Below are positions 45,760 to 58,400 of a DNA stretch of 64,000 nucleotides, one piece after another. The first letter of the stretch is position 1. Each line of letters starts with the position of its first letter. Origin of the DNA: Hofstenia miamia (Eukaryota > Xenacoelomorpha > Acoela); assembly GCA_004352715.1 (NCBI GenBank), contig SCFE01000088.1:3166-67165 (forward strand), written 5' to 3'. A program made the translations under genes and the position numbers. The notes beneath the pieces were generated by a model, which was given only the letters and a program-made list of their open reading frames with translations, had not been told where the DNA came from and made no database searches.

Positions 45760-48320
45760 CTGTTTCAATTGTCGTGTTTATTTAACTCCAGCCTAAGTTA
45801 ATTACTAATATTTAATAATACAGCCGAAGATCCAGTCACAAGACAGCTTCATACCTCTATGACTACTGATTTTACTAATGGACTATATTAACAACCAATA
45901 ATGCGTGTCCTAGAACGTTATTTTTACACGATTTTTATACTAATTAAAGTAAATTAATGGGAAATTTTCATTACACACTTCTATTATTTGAAAACTATAT
46001 GCAAAACAGCCTTACCTTGAAATTGTCATTAGCACATAGAATAAATTTGTCTTACATAAAACAAATTTCTTAAAACTTAGACAAATGCAATATGCTCTTT
46101 AAAATAACGCCAACACGTTGGTTATGAAGATGGTACACATACGAATAATCATTATTGAGAATCTAGTTAATGGTAATATGGAATTCACTTTTACTGAGTT
46201 ATTTTAGAGTTGCTCATTATTTATGCGTAGTCTAAAATAAAAATTCATTTTTAAGACAATATCAACTTTCAGGACATGGAATATTTCATTGTAGGCATTC
46301 GCTATCTAAATTTTATTCATTTGCCCATGTGGAGGACACTTCTAGACGGGTCGGGCCGGGTCGCTGGTTACCAATAATTGCTAGTGTAAAAGAACACTAG
46401 CAGATTTAAGGAAATATTGAAGAAGTCCAACATTTGAATGTTTGAAATTCGTAAAGATGTTAATAATTTTTGCATTTATTATTGTATTAGTAGTAGTAAA
46501 AGACACTAACTGCAAAAATAGAATATAGTATTTTTTATAGTATTTTAGTTTCTCTGGGTAGATTTTCAAATACTTCCAATAGATAAAAAAATTTTCTATT
46601 TAATTTTGATAGCTTTCTTCATAATGTTTATCTTTGTAGTTTTATGAATAATATTTGCCATTTGGTAGCTCTGTTAAAGTAAAAATTTATACACTATTGC
46701 TTCTTAGAAAACAATAAGTAAGCATAGAAAGGAATATAAAGCTCCAGATATCATCATAACACTTTTGATGTAACATTTTATAGAATGAAATGAGATATTC
46801 ATAATCTCGTAAAAGAAAAATTAGGAGAATGTTAAGTCCTTTAGCCTCTTGTAACAATCGGATCTAGATATGATACATAGCAAGGTTTTCCAGCAGTTTT
46901 ATGTAACCTTTAGAAAGAATTGAGAATTGATTTGGTTTGTGAATACAAAGTTATCAAACCACATACTTCAATAAATTTTTTAATAAACCAAAACTGAATT
47001 TTTTAAAATTATTGTAGCCTTTAATGAAAGAACTTGGATGTTAAAGTTGGTAGCAGTTCTATGGGGCTGTAGCGATTTAAATTTATTAGCTTGTCCTCAT
47101 TTACTAATTTACGGTTCTGATAGGGAATTCTATTGTCATCGCTTTGTGTTAACTATACTAGGATTTAAGAAACAAAACTAACACTTCATGAATTTTAATG
47201 AAGCTCTTCAAAGATTAACACATATCTTCTAAGAGCTTTCCACTTACTGTTTTCATTAGTTCAACTTTCTTCTGAAAATTCTGATAATTATAATTGTCAA
47301 AATCTATTCTCACTGACATTTCTTTATTGGCCTTCAAAGTCACAATATATTAGATTGTTGCACCTACCTTGCTCAGTTCTTAACTTAATGCTGCTTTTCT
47401 AATGCTTGTAATTGATTTATGCTTTCCAACCACAGTCACATGTGTCACGAATGTCTTATTTAGTTCTTCTAAGACTCAAACTACATCTATGTTATATTCT
47501 CTTGCATGCACATGCATTTGAATTTCATCACATGATTTCCACTATCTCTATGTATTCTATCTTGTCTATTTTTGTAGTATATTTAAGGCTTCATTTCCCT
47601 TCCAAAGTTGTGTTCGATTTTATTTTTTGAATTAAAAATAGCTAAATCAATAAAAGTTTAAGTTGCCAATCAAAAGACAATTTCTATGGCGGCGAAAGTG
47701 CGAGCAGTTGCCTCTTCTAAAATTATTTTTCCTGAAAAACACTCCGTAAATTTTGTAATCTAAGCAGTAAAAGTGCTACTATTTTATCAATGTGCTCGTT
47801 AGTAAATGTAACTCGTTCCCCGGCCAAAAATTTGGTCCGCAGCTCTTGCCAATTTAATTTATTTATAAATACTCATCCCTTGGTCTTAGTGGTGGAAATT
47901 CTCAGACTACGTTTGCTAATTATGCCAAGTTATGGAAATCAAATTATGAAATAACACGTTTAAAATTTTGAGCTTTACCATAGTCGGGGACTTGACCCGA
48001 ACTCGACCCGACCCGATGCCGATGTTTTGAAATTTAGCTACAAACTGAACTTTAGAAAACAAATAATTCGATTTTTTAAAAACAGAAATTTTAGTGATAA
48101 AGTATCAAATTGCATTACTTTTTATAAAATTTAGCAATCAAAGTGATCACATGTTGTTGATAGTCAATCCACATGAAGTAAATCACGCACTGGTTGCGCA
48201 CTTTGATTTAAAAATATTGATGTGGCAATAACCTTTGATAGCACAGGGCATCTGGGAATATTAGCTTTATAGAAATGCTTTCTATAATTTAGCTGTTTTT
48301 CTTTATTGAAGTTTCATGTA
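45760..48320. other. AT-rich non-coding region
   Basis: No gene. GC patches with repeated gacccg words occur at 46345-46372 (acgggtcgggccgggtcgct) and 47985-48020 (cttgacccgaactcgacccg). Confidence 0.4.
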
Positions 48321-48659
48321 CATCAGGGTTGCCATTGATATGGAAATTTTGCATCAAATCATTGATATCAATTAATAACAATTTCAATCAACAGCAAATT
48401 CTTATTGATATAAACAACATCATGTTTTTGAGCTACAATATATTGTTTATTAATTTCAAAGAAATCCATTGACATGTGTAAGCTAGATACATAGTATATT
48501 AATAAATATTTAATGCATGCTTCATTTACTGTTTTGCTCATAGAGATTTTTAGTAGCCACAGCCAACAGTTAATTTATGGTTATAGTCATGACCGCCTGC
48601 AGCCGTAATGCTAAAAGCTAAAGCTGGGTACGGCCGCAAATTTCAATGCTATTTCCATA

Positions 48660-49320
48660 CGTGGTCGGGGTTACTCTACCAGTCAACAGACTGAAGAGTC
48701 CGTGTCAACAGATCAAGTCCGTGACTCTTCCCCTGGAAGTGTACCCGCTAGGGCCGGATCTTGTATCATGCTTGACCTCTGGCGACCCCTGGCACGCAGA
48801 GTGCTGATCTGTGTTGAGTCTGATCAGCAGGAGTGAAGCCGAAGGCCGAGCTTCATTGAGAGGGTTGCGCCTCTCTACAGCTTTCACCAACCAAGGCTAC
48901 TAACTGAGGTAACTCGTGAGCACATGCGTCTGCCTGTTATGGAGGATCCTAAAACGAAAAGCAGCTTCATAGGTAAGGCTCAGCAAATGCTGGCCTGGGC
49001 CTATCTAGAGGCCAGAGACAGAGGAAAATCCTCTGTATAACTGCCCTCGTAGACGCACTCTACGGCTCTGGGCATAGACGTCGCCGTCTGCTCCTCAGAA
49101 CAGACAGTCTCACATCACCGTCACCGCCCCCATATGTGCTCCCGCACACATGGCAGCACCTTCTTTTACCCTATTGTTTAACGTCCGCTCCTGGTTCGGG
49201 ACTCCGCGAAGAGACGCGCCCATCGAGTATTGGCTCAGCGTCTCCGCCTACCCAGGAACCACCACATGGAGGTTACTCTCCAGGACGATTCGGGCGTAGC
49301 CCTTGGGTTCCATACGTAAA
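48660..49320 (+). mobile_element. 5' region of the RLE-type retrotransposon
   Basis: A 660-bp GC-rich island starting ggtcggggttactctaccag. It shares its first about 240 bp with 33660-33895 (minus) and 57450-57628 (minus), and cagacagtctcacatcaccg ... with 40617-40722. It contains a 38-codon ORF at 48924-49040, a hairpin at 49130-49153, and directly after it ATGGCAGCACC opening a frame (MAAPSFTLLFNVRSWFGTPR) to a stop near 49297. Family membership is inferred from the copy at 33641-33900, which continues into RLE-type coding sequence. Confidence 0.7.
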
Positions 49321-49329
49321 ATTTTTAAC

Positions 49330-49640
49330 GCCAATCTTCAAGCAAAAACACACATTTATTGCACTATAATAAAATCCAAACTCGCCTATGCCTATGGTAC
49401 TTAATTCTTCAAATCTTATTATACTTGAAAAGTTACAAAAGCGATGTACAAGAAGCATTTTGCCTCTCGGAAATAAAGTAAGATTGATAAAACTTAATAT
49501 ATTGCCAATTTCTTTATACTTAGAATTGTCAGATTTGCTATGCCTCTATAAACTCTTGAACTATAAAGTAGATTTAAACTATGAGTTTTTTATAGATATT
49601 TTCATTCCTCGCATTTCAAAATATTTTTCAACAAAATAGT
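49330..49640 (+). pseudogene. LINE reverse transcriptase C-terminal fragment
   Basis: KSKLAYAYG then, after a frameshift, NLIILEKLQKRCTRSILPLG and LNILPISLYLELSDLLCLYK LLNYKVDL, the LExxQrrxtR..L and LxLxxLxxRrxxxDLxxxYKil pattern of APE-type LINE tails. Follows directly on the RLE-type 5' island, so one element is nested in or joined to the other. Confidence 0.7.
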
Positions 49641-49669
49641 TGAAGTTGCAAATTATGAGCATCTCCATA

Positions 49670-49672
<3 letters not shown>

Positions 49673-49711
<39 letters not shown>
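49673..49711. repeat. (AT)n microsatellite
   Basis: 39 bp of AT repeat about 30 bp after the LINE tail stop codon. Confidence 0.95.
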
Positions 49712-49714
<3 letters not shown>

Positions 49715-50143
49715 GGACTTCCCAAAAATCGAATATTTGAAATCCCGAACGCTCACCCCTTAAAAGTAATCTAATAGTCAAAATAGCTACCCTGGCAAAT
49801 TATTTTGGAAAACCATTGGGGAAAAGTGGTAGGGCACATACTTTGAATTTTGTAAATTTAGAAAATTTTAGCCATTTTCTTTGACTGCATTCAAAATTTG
49901 TATATGTAAATAAACATCTGCTATGGTGAATGTGAATAATTATTTTCTGCTTGTAAATCGACTGATTTTAGTAAAAGTTATAAGTACTGTAAGCCCTAAA
50001 TATCATGACCAGTGCACGCAATGAAGAGCTGCAACAGTTAGTGAATTTCAGCAACACTATACTTATTTTCACAATATCTTAAAAGATTTTCACAATATCA
50101 AATTTTGCATAAATTGATGCAAGCAATATATAACTTGTAATAG

Positions 50144-50668
50144 TAGGGTTGAGTGAAAAAAGGTTTTTCGTTTTTTTTAAAATAAGGATTTCTAAAAAGC
50201 TGACTCTACTTCTCGAAAACACTTTTTCATGTGTTTATGTAGTTGAAATTTTAACGCTGCTGGCAACCCCTATTCTTTATGCAAGAGAGCAAAGTTGCAT
50301 GATCCTCTAAATATTCTACAATTTCATAGTTATGACTTCATGCTGTACACAATTTTGTAGGGCAACCAAAAAAAATTTTATAAATTTTTCCATTCAATTT
50401 CACTGTTCTGTCACTGAATTCTTTAATGTAATGCAGTTTATTACTTTGCAAAACATAAAGAAAACCTGGGAAGGTGTTGATGGGTTTTCTTAGTTTTCTA
50501 ATGCCCTACAAAATGATGTACAGCATGAGGCATAACTATAAAATTTGATGATATTCGAAGGATTGTGCAATTTTGCTCTTTGCATGAAAAAGTGTTGTTT
50601 TAGAAGTCGAGGCAGCTTTTTAGTATCTTTTTTTGAAAATCCATCAAATATTTTTTCACTTTCCCTAA
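50144..50668. mobile_element. hAT-type MITE, 525 bp, with perfect 8-bp target duplication
   Basis: Flanked by TGTAATAG at 50136-50143 and 50669-50676. Ends TAGGGTTGAGTGAAAAAA and (reverse complement) TTAGGGAAAGTGAAAAAA. The inverted repeats are long (about 165-215 bp) but diverged, with shared blocks ctaaaaagctg, cactttttcatg, catgctgtaca and ttttgtagggca. No transposase. Eight-base duplications and TAGGG ends point to the hAT superfamily. Confidence 0.85.
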
Positions 50669-50679
50669 TGTAATAGCCA

Positions 50680-52470
50680 GATAGTAAGATCCTATTTGGG
50701 AAAACACTTGCTTAGCCGATAGGAAAGAGCATTTCGTAAACTTCTTGTATATTCATTCTCTCACTATTTGTCGTTCTTCTGAGAATCTGAAAATATTATT
50801 TGAGTATTTCAATACTTGATAGAAAATCTATTAATTATGTGATTTTTGTGGAAAACGCGGGTTAAAAACATAATTTATACTAAAAATGTTTTGAAATATT
50901 ACAAAGGAATGTGTAACCGTAATTTACACAGACATTTTTTACAATATTTAATGATTTCCTAAGTACATTTAAGTGTTCATATCCCAATATCTAATAAAAA
51001 TATCTACAATCTGAAAACACCACTGGATAGAGGATTGTCTTCTTTTCTTAAATCGTTCCGTTTGCTAACCAATGTATCATCTAACAACTTTAACTTTGAC
51101 AACAGATTGGTATCTCTTGCTTACAGAAAACAAAATAATCAAACGTTATTTGTTGACCTCAAAAACGCTATACCACATTATTCTAAAAAAACCGATGTCA
51201 TTGAAAAATTTTAAGTCCGGGCTCTTTAAACCATAGCCCAATCCCAATCTGGCCCGTCGCAGTTGGTAAACTTCAGGCCCTATGTAATTTTTGTAAATAC
51301 CAAAATTAAATATATAATTTAAAATATTAAACTGAAAGCAATTTTGCATCAACTGCACTTTTTAGCAATTCAATAGAATTTACTCGTGATTTCGACATCG
51401 GCTTGAAGAAAGGTTCTACTCTGAGTACAAAAATGTTTTTTGGCTACCATTGAAAGCATCGGATACTCCTTCACATTGGTCTTCCAGAACAATAAGGGGC
51501 TTATTGGTGAATATGCAATTAATTTTTCCTGTATGAGGTATATTCAGAAAATTATTTAAACAGTAAATGACATTTTATCCTAGCGTTACAAAATTGATTG
51601 GCACTTTTTATTACTAAGGACATTTCTGAGTTAATTGCAATTCTTGTCACTTTGGATAACTAGTCAATTGAATATAATATTGTAATGTAAGAGAAAGAAT
51701 ATATGTATATTTATTAATGCAATTGGTAGTTTCACAGCCCAAGCCAAACCCCGGCCCGGTTGCATCTCTGCTTCTTCTGCGTAGAGGCTCATTGCTCAAA
51801 TTGTATTTTTAACCACTTTTAAAGTGTGGCTAACGTTCGAAAATTCCATATCAAATCAAATCAAATCAATTGGTTTGATATCAATGGCAACCTTAATGCA
51901 TATTAATCGTAACAATCATGGAGTACTCAAATCAAGTTGCAAATAAACAATCAAATGTATAATAACCGTTTAATTTGTAATGATTTTATTCTAAAAACAT
52001 GCCTAAATTAAACAAATAGCATTTACATGTATATGAATGTCGTTTAAATGTGAACTACTAATAAATATTTAAGAAAAATATTATTCAGCCCCGATTAGAA
52101 ATTGATTATCACAGCCCGAGCCCACCCGTTTTACAATCATGAAGCAGATATTGAGACAATTTCAGATGTTTTATTCTATTTAATATAATGAAATATTTTT
52201 AGCATTTTAATATTTATAATGTTTTGAGGGTTACTTAATATTTACTAACAGAAATATTTTTCTCATACTATTATTCTTATGTTCATTTAATGAATTAAAA
52301 TTATTTCTGAATGATGTGTACAGGATAATATGCCTTGGACGGGTCTGTGCATTCCTTGTGCATTTATTAGTTGCATTTGTTGATTATTTTTTTATAATTT
52401 TTAATAGGTAATTAATAAATTGCAATTGATATAATTTTCTTAGGACTAAACTTGACACATGATTATTACA
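50680..52470. other. AT-rich non-coding region with scattered gcccgg words
   Basis: No supported gene. An open stretch at 51030-51210 (KSFRLLTNVSSNNFNFDNRL) is unidentified. GC patches at 51213-51265, 51738-51775 and 52110-52135 (cagcccgagcccacccg) resemble each other and those at 46350 and 48000. Confidence 0.4.
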
Positions 52471-52475
52471 TTTAG

Positions 52476-52486
52476 CTTCTGATTAA

Positions 52487-52523
<37 letters not shown>

Positions 52524-52533
52524 TAATCAGAAG
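52476..52533. repeat. Perfect-arm palindrome around (AT)n
   Basis: cttctgattaatg at 52476-52488 is the exact reverse complement of cattaatcagaag at 52521-52533, with AT repeat between, and an N follows at once. Could be a true cruciform or an assembly fold-back. Confidence 0.85.
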
Positions 52534-52539
52534 NATATA

Positions 52540-53932
52540 TTATGGGTGGGCAAAATCTCCAAGAATTTAATCGATAAGTAATCGAATAGTTTTATATTAA
52601 TAGATTAGTTGTGGTAGCATAGAACGTATCCAACATGTGGTGAATAAAATAGCACCTCACCGCAAATGTTTAATCATTATCACTATTAACTTCGCACTAT
52701 ACATTTACTACAACTTATATAAGAACTTAAATTCAACCCTTTGCGGCAAAAATATAAAATTTAGTGTTCAATGACTTAATTGAATCAGAATCTTAAGTAA
52801 AATCGCAATCGGAATCAGTTCTGCTTTCACAGCAAATTCGCGACTTCTACTAATTTCATTTTTTCAAGATTTTTTGGAATTTTATTTAAGAAAATATTTT
52901 TAAGAAGTGCACAGCTAAGCTATTCTAAGTTTGGCCATTATTAGCCCTAATCCTACTCTACTCAACTTACTGTTGAAATTTGTTGTGAATTGATTATGCT
53001 TTGTGTTTGTAATGTATTATTTAGTGACAAAAATATAAATCTTTTGTGTAAATAGTAGGTGCTCTATGATATCTTCTGGTTTAGTTGGAATCAAATCTAC
53101 TACTAAAGATTCGAGGTGAATTTGGTCCTGAATGAAACTTAAGTCTTTCGTGGAGAAACTAAGATAAAGTATAATAGATTCTTAGTAATTTATCACTATT
53201 TCACGCCTCTCAAAATGCTATGGATATCTTAGTTACCATTTTGCGACCACTGGATGCCATGAACAAAATTATTTAATGAGCTGGATTAGATCTAATATAA
53301 TTAAGTGAGGCTATGGTCTGAAAATTCTTTTGCTTCACAGAATCCTGCTTTTAAATCCTAGAAGGCATTAACCAAAAATAACTGCTTTTGAGGAGAAACT
53401 ACATAACCTATAACTTAGAATAGGATTTCGAAGATGCCCATGAAAAGTAATAATATATCTGTTTGTTAGATGACTGTAATATTTGGAATATTTTTATTAC
53501 GGATTGCAATAACATTAACAAAATTTATTGTCATTAATATAATATATATAATATATACAAGAGGTATTCAAATAGGTCTATTATCTTGAATTTAAATTAA
53601 TGACACCTTCGTCTACTTTGTTCATATCCATTGAGCATAGAACATTATTATATTTCGAAAATTAGTAATAAGTTATAAGTCTAGCAGATTGAAATCGTCC
53701 TTAGATACTTATAAATAGAAATCTTTGTAACAGATTGGTAAGGTGATAAAAATTTTAATTAAATGCTACGATCAGATGTGTAGCAAACGCTTTATCGATC
53801 TAGTTATATTTTATCAAGTTTAGCTTATATTTGTAAAATGCCTTTCAGAAAAAAATTCGATTTTCCGTCTTTAGGAAAAAATAAATCGGAATTTAATTAT
53901 TAAAATTTATAATTTTCTTGTAATTGTATAGT

Positions 53933-53978
<46 letters not shown>

Positions 53979-54590
53979 ATATATAGATTAATGTATATAT
54001 TTGCTTTTTGACAGTTATTTGTAGACATTTTTATGATTCGTCTATATTTATTTGTTTATTGTTAATTTGTTATTACGAATAGTATAAATTTGAAAACCTA
54101 CGGGAATCATTATTTTCCTTCTAGCATATGAGGCAATAATTCACTTTCTAGTATATCATAAAACATACTGTTTCCCATTATTTATAAACGAAACTTGAAA
54201 TATGGATAACCGCAGAAATCATAAATTTCCATTAACATTAAAAGGATATGGTGACAGCAATACAAGTATATTTATAATTTAATATTTTCATTTTATTTTC
54301 ATTTTGCTAACCACATAGGGATTTAAGAAAATTTGTTTAAGGTCATCTTTTATTGAAGTAATAAAGACCATTAAATATTTACTGAATTTCATGTTCGCAG
54401 TTTACAATGATAAACTTCAAAGCGTTATGTAAATGCTAACTCAAAATTATATATTAAATTGTAAATCCAAATTGCAGTACAGTTTGCTTTGTATATATAT
54501 TGTTATCATTAGGATTGTGATTACGATATCCTTCCAGACTAAATATCGAATTTTGCATTGCTATGGTTAAGGAAGATGTTTTAACATAAC
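52540..54590. other. AT-rich non-coding region
   Basis: No gene seen. (AT)n at 53936-53984. Confidence 0.45.
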
Positions 54591-54688
54591 TGTGATATTC
54601 AATTTTTTCATTGAAATTATAAATTTAACACTGGTTTTTAAAAGAAAAATCTCATTGTGCCTTATTCAAGTGAGAACGTTTTTTCTAG

Positions 54689-54789
54689 AAGCTACAATTT
54701 ATGTTCTTTGCATCACAATGATATACTTAACAATAAGTCCAATTTTTTTGTTGCCACTTTGGATTTTTAAGCAAAGGATCAGCTGCTAG
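54689..54789 (+). CDS. Candidate terminal exon encoding a membrane helix
   Basis: Strong acceptor gaacgttttttctag followed by an open frame ATIYVLCITMIYLTISPIFL then LPLWIFKQRISC and TAG. Hydrophobic helix with a short basic tail. No upstream exon was identified, and AT-rich DNA often yields hydrophobic frames by chance. Confidence 0.25.
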
Positions 54790-55253
54790 AAATGAAAGAA
54801 AAATGGTATTCATACCACTTAGAAGAAATATTACGCAAATGACTTAAATATGCTCAATTTTTTAAAAACGTCCAGTGTCAAATGCAACAATCAGACTGTC
54901 CAAATCAATCAATTTTAGGGTTTCATTATGTGCTGAATTTTACCTCCAAAATTAAAAATGTTATATTAATCATGTAAGAACTTCTATTTTACTTCTATCT
55001 AAATAGTAATTAATTAGCAAGAAATTTTCTTTGAAAAATTAAAAAGTTCTAATGCAGGTTTGCAAAAGTCCTAATCAATGCTTTCAGCTATATTTTACTG
55101 CAAGTGTTGCAGTGCTTAATTTAAAAACTAAGCTAGACTAAGTCTATATATCATGTTTGTGAGATTCCATATTGAGTACATCAGAGCATTGTTTGTCACG
55201 ATTCTCGATGCACGATAAAATACAAGAGTATATAATACCGTAAGTTACGATCG

Positions 55254-55381
55254 TAACCATCTACAGCTCGAAGTAGTCAAATACATGAACTACTTGAAAA
55301 AATATTTTTCAATGGCTGTCAGCTCGGGACCCGTTGAACGCAAAAGGCAGAATCGACGTAAGAAGGAAAATTGTGAAAAAT
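55254..55381 (+). CDS. Candidate terminal exon with basic C-terminus
   Basis: The frame after accatctacag reads LEVVKYMNYLKKYFSMAVSS then GPVERKRQNRRKKENCEK and stops at TAG. Local GC is raised and the tail is strongly basic, nuclear-localisation-like. An internal ATG at the MAVSS residues could alternatively be a start. Unidentified. Confidence 0.25.
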
Positions 55382-55389
55382 AGCTTATA

Positions 55390-57440
55390 CACAACCCTAA
55401 TTTTTTTTTCAAATTATAATTGCTTGTAATTTGTCATATAAACGCAAATTCCAATTCACAAAATTGAAGATAAGTATGTATTCTTTCTTGGTAAAAATTA
55501 AGTAAAATACACGAATACATTAAATACCTATATAAAAATGAAATACCTACGCGATGAAATCTTTTGTATTACACTAAAATTTCAATATATGTTGTTCAAC
55601 AACACACTAGAGTACATTATAGGTACATAGTATCGCTAGTATTTTTTATTCTTAATTGCTAAGAACTCAAAACTTAGTTCTAAAAGATGTTTAAATACAC
55701 ATATTAAATTCAGCACAACAAAACCTTTATGCATAATATTAAGCAAGTTAAGAATATTTATTTCATCACTTAAACATATTTCTATTTTCAAACGGGTTGG
55801 TTCTATACACATAATGTGATAAAATGGAAGCCTTCAAAAATGTTTTTAATGAATCTAGTTAAAAAGCGTAAAATGGTCTTAGCTCCAACTTACTCATCAA
55901 GATCTAGGCTTTTTATATAATAATGTCATCTACATGTATATATCTGTCTTACAGTGTAATAGAATACAATTTCATTGTCCGTTCTATAGCAAACATGTTC
56001 TTATACATGATATATGATTTATTCTAAAGGCTGTTGGCAATATTGTAGAAGGCCTAACTTAAGATTTATCCGAACACATGTTATCAAGTGTGAATTAAGG
56101 CCTGCAAAAACCATTAGCAAGTTTCGTATTTTATAAACAAACGAAAATTGACAAACAATAATGAAAATAAGGAATGTATTCAAATTCATGCAATGAGGCA
56201 TTACTCGTTTCACCTTATTTTTTTGTTTCATGCTTAAATTTCTATTAATAATTACGGGCTGTTCAAGTTGGTAGAACATCTTTCAAACTTCCAATTTTAT
56301 TCTATGTAGCTCTTGTTTCATTGGAATCTTTCAATCTCATAGGATACTTATCTATATTGATGATTAAAAAAAATCATTTTAATAGTAATAATTATCTTTG
56401 ACGTAGAGCCACAGATTACCCTTTTATTTTGACATAATTCAGATGCTGTCTTTGCATATTCATATGCTTATTGGTTTGTAGTCACCAATGGCAGTAGAAC
56501 TAGTTTTGTTAGGACGGGCAAGTTACATTTATTGCTCTGCATACTGAGTAAATAAGATCACTTTTACTGGTTAAATTGTAAAACTTGGGGAACTTTTTTC
56601 TGAAAAAATGATTTTAGGTGAGAGTAACTGCTCTTTGTCTCTCCACTTGCGCCGTCAATGATAGCTACAAATCTTTTGAAGGTTTTCTTTCTTAAACATG
56701 GGCATAATTTTTGCTTGATTCCTTTTAATAGGCTAGACACTAGACATTAATATGTATTTGAATAAATTCGGAAAAAAATCTTTCTACTGCAAAATTGAAG
56801 AAGAGCATAAAAAGTGAAATAAAAAAAGCAGAAGAATTGCATTGACACACAGAACAAAATATGAGAAAAAAATTTTTGGTCGAAAAATCAAAAATTGTAA
56901 GTTACACTTCCTTCTGTTTAAACTTACGTATTAATCGTATGCCTGAAATGTCAGAGAATTATGAAGAAAGACTAAATGCTTAAATGATCATATTTAGCGG
57001 GATGTTAGAACATTTAAATCGTATAATAGATCGACCATGCGAATTTATTTAGACATGGCAAATTTAGAAAGTACAGTAATAGGTCTGGAGCTCTTCTAGC
57101 AACTCTTAACTCTGAGCAGACGTTAAAAACAATCATGGAATGGCTGTGAAACTAAAAACATTTTGCAAAAAAAATTTTATATCTCATGATCTCTCTCATT
57201 AAAATCACTTAATTGAGCAAAAAATTTTGAAAAAAACGTTGTGAAATGATATAAGACGTTCTTTTAGCAAGATGTCTGCGATTGACTTAGGCAATTAAAA
57301 AATTCAAAGATAACAGAATCTGTAGTTACTTCCAACCAATTTCTTCTCCAATGAAAAGAGAACCTTGTTCCGATATTGCATGTGATGAAACGACGATATT
57401 TAGCATGTTGAAAATTTTTCATCGTCGCACTCCAATATAA
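55390..57440. other. AT-rich non-coding region
   Basis: No supported gene or repeat. Confidence 0.4.
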
Positions 57441-57449
57441 TTTTCGGAT

Positions 57450-57628
57450 CTCTATTGCAGCCAGCAGGTGCTCTCTTAGTTACCACCGTTAGCAGCCTTG
57501 GTTGGCCAAAGCGGGAAAGACGCAACCCTGTCAACTGAAGTTCAGCCTTCGGTTCACTCTGCTGATCATATTCAACACAGATCAGCTCTCTGTTGTTAGG
57601 GGTCACCAGAGGTTTCTCACGATCAAAC
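57450..57628 (-). mobile_element. RLE-type element 5' fragment
   Basis: Minus-strand copy of the sequence at 48760-48910: shared words ttggttggccaaagcgggaa, ctgctgatcatattcaacac, acagatcagc. Truncated on both sides. Confidence 0.75.
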
Positions 57629-57856
57629 CAAATTGTTGCTATATATATAAAACTGCTATAAGATCATCACTTAAATATGCTGCTCCAGTGAGCACGCCAG
57701 CATTATATTAGAATATAGTAAGAAGTTAGAAACCATTCAGATACGTAAGAATTATATTTGGAGATTAGGGTACTTTTGCGTTATCTCGTTGTTATCTCTC
57801 CACACCACCCCCAAAATTATTTTAAAAATATGCTATTTAACCAATATAATAAGTCT

Positions 57857-57963
57857 AGTCCTAACCCTAACCCCAACCTTTACTCTAATCCAAACCATTA
57901 ACCTAACGCTAATCTAAGCCAACCCACACCTTAGTCCTAGCCCTAACCCAAATCATACCCTAA
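57857..57963. repeat. Degenerate telomere-type (CCCTAA) tract
   Basis: Runs of ccctaa/cctaac variants (cctaaccctaaccccaacc ... tagccctaacccaaatcata) over about 105 bp. CCCTAA/TTAGGG is the ancestral animal telomere repeat, so this is a decayed interstitial telomeric sequence. Confidence 0.75.
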
Positions 57964-58202
57964 GCGTTATGTAGAACTAAATTTATTATTAATATCAGTA
58001 AGATTCGATATGAATTATTAAATAATTATAATATTTAAATAACTCTGCAGGTTAATTCAGACGTTGAATTGGGTTTGAATCTATTTTCACATTCGAGCAT
58101 TTAAACATGAAATGAATTGCAACAAGTGAAAGATTACGATTTCCAATTGATTCGCTACATAAAGCAATTCTGTACTTAGATTTCAAATAAAAGTTAACAA
58201 CT

Positions 58203-58400
58203 ATCGGGGACTTCGAAATAATATATATATTATTACGAAGTCCTCAGCAGTCTCCTGAGTTAGTCGATCACGTTTTTCCAGAACAATGTTACTAGCACGT
58301 GAAAAGTGTCTCTCAATAGACACATAGGCGCCTTTTCCAATTATATTTACACGGAACGAGTGTGATTGGTTCGACGAGGTGGCGTCTATTCAAGTAATTA
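58203..58400 (-). pseudogene. hAT transposase C-terminal dimerisation domain, fragment
   Basis: Minus-strand frame AYVSIERHFSRASNIVLEKR then DRLTQETAEDFVII and a stop near 58203. This is the hATC signature (S.ER.FS.AG.iv..kR.rL....v) of Ac/Charlie-like transposases. Only the last about 60 residues remain. Confidence 0.75.
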
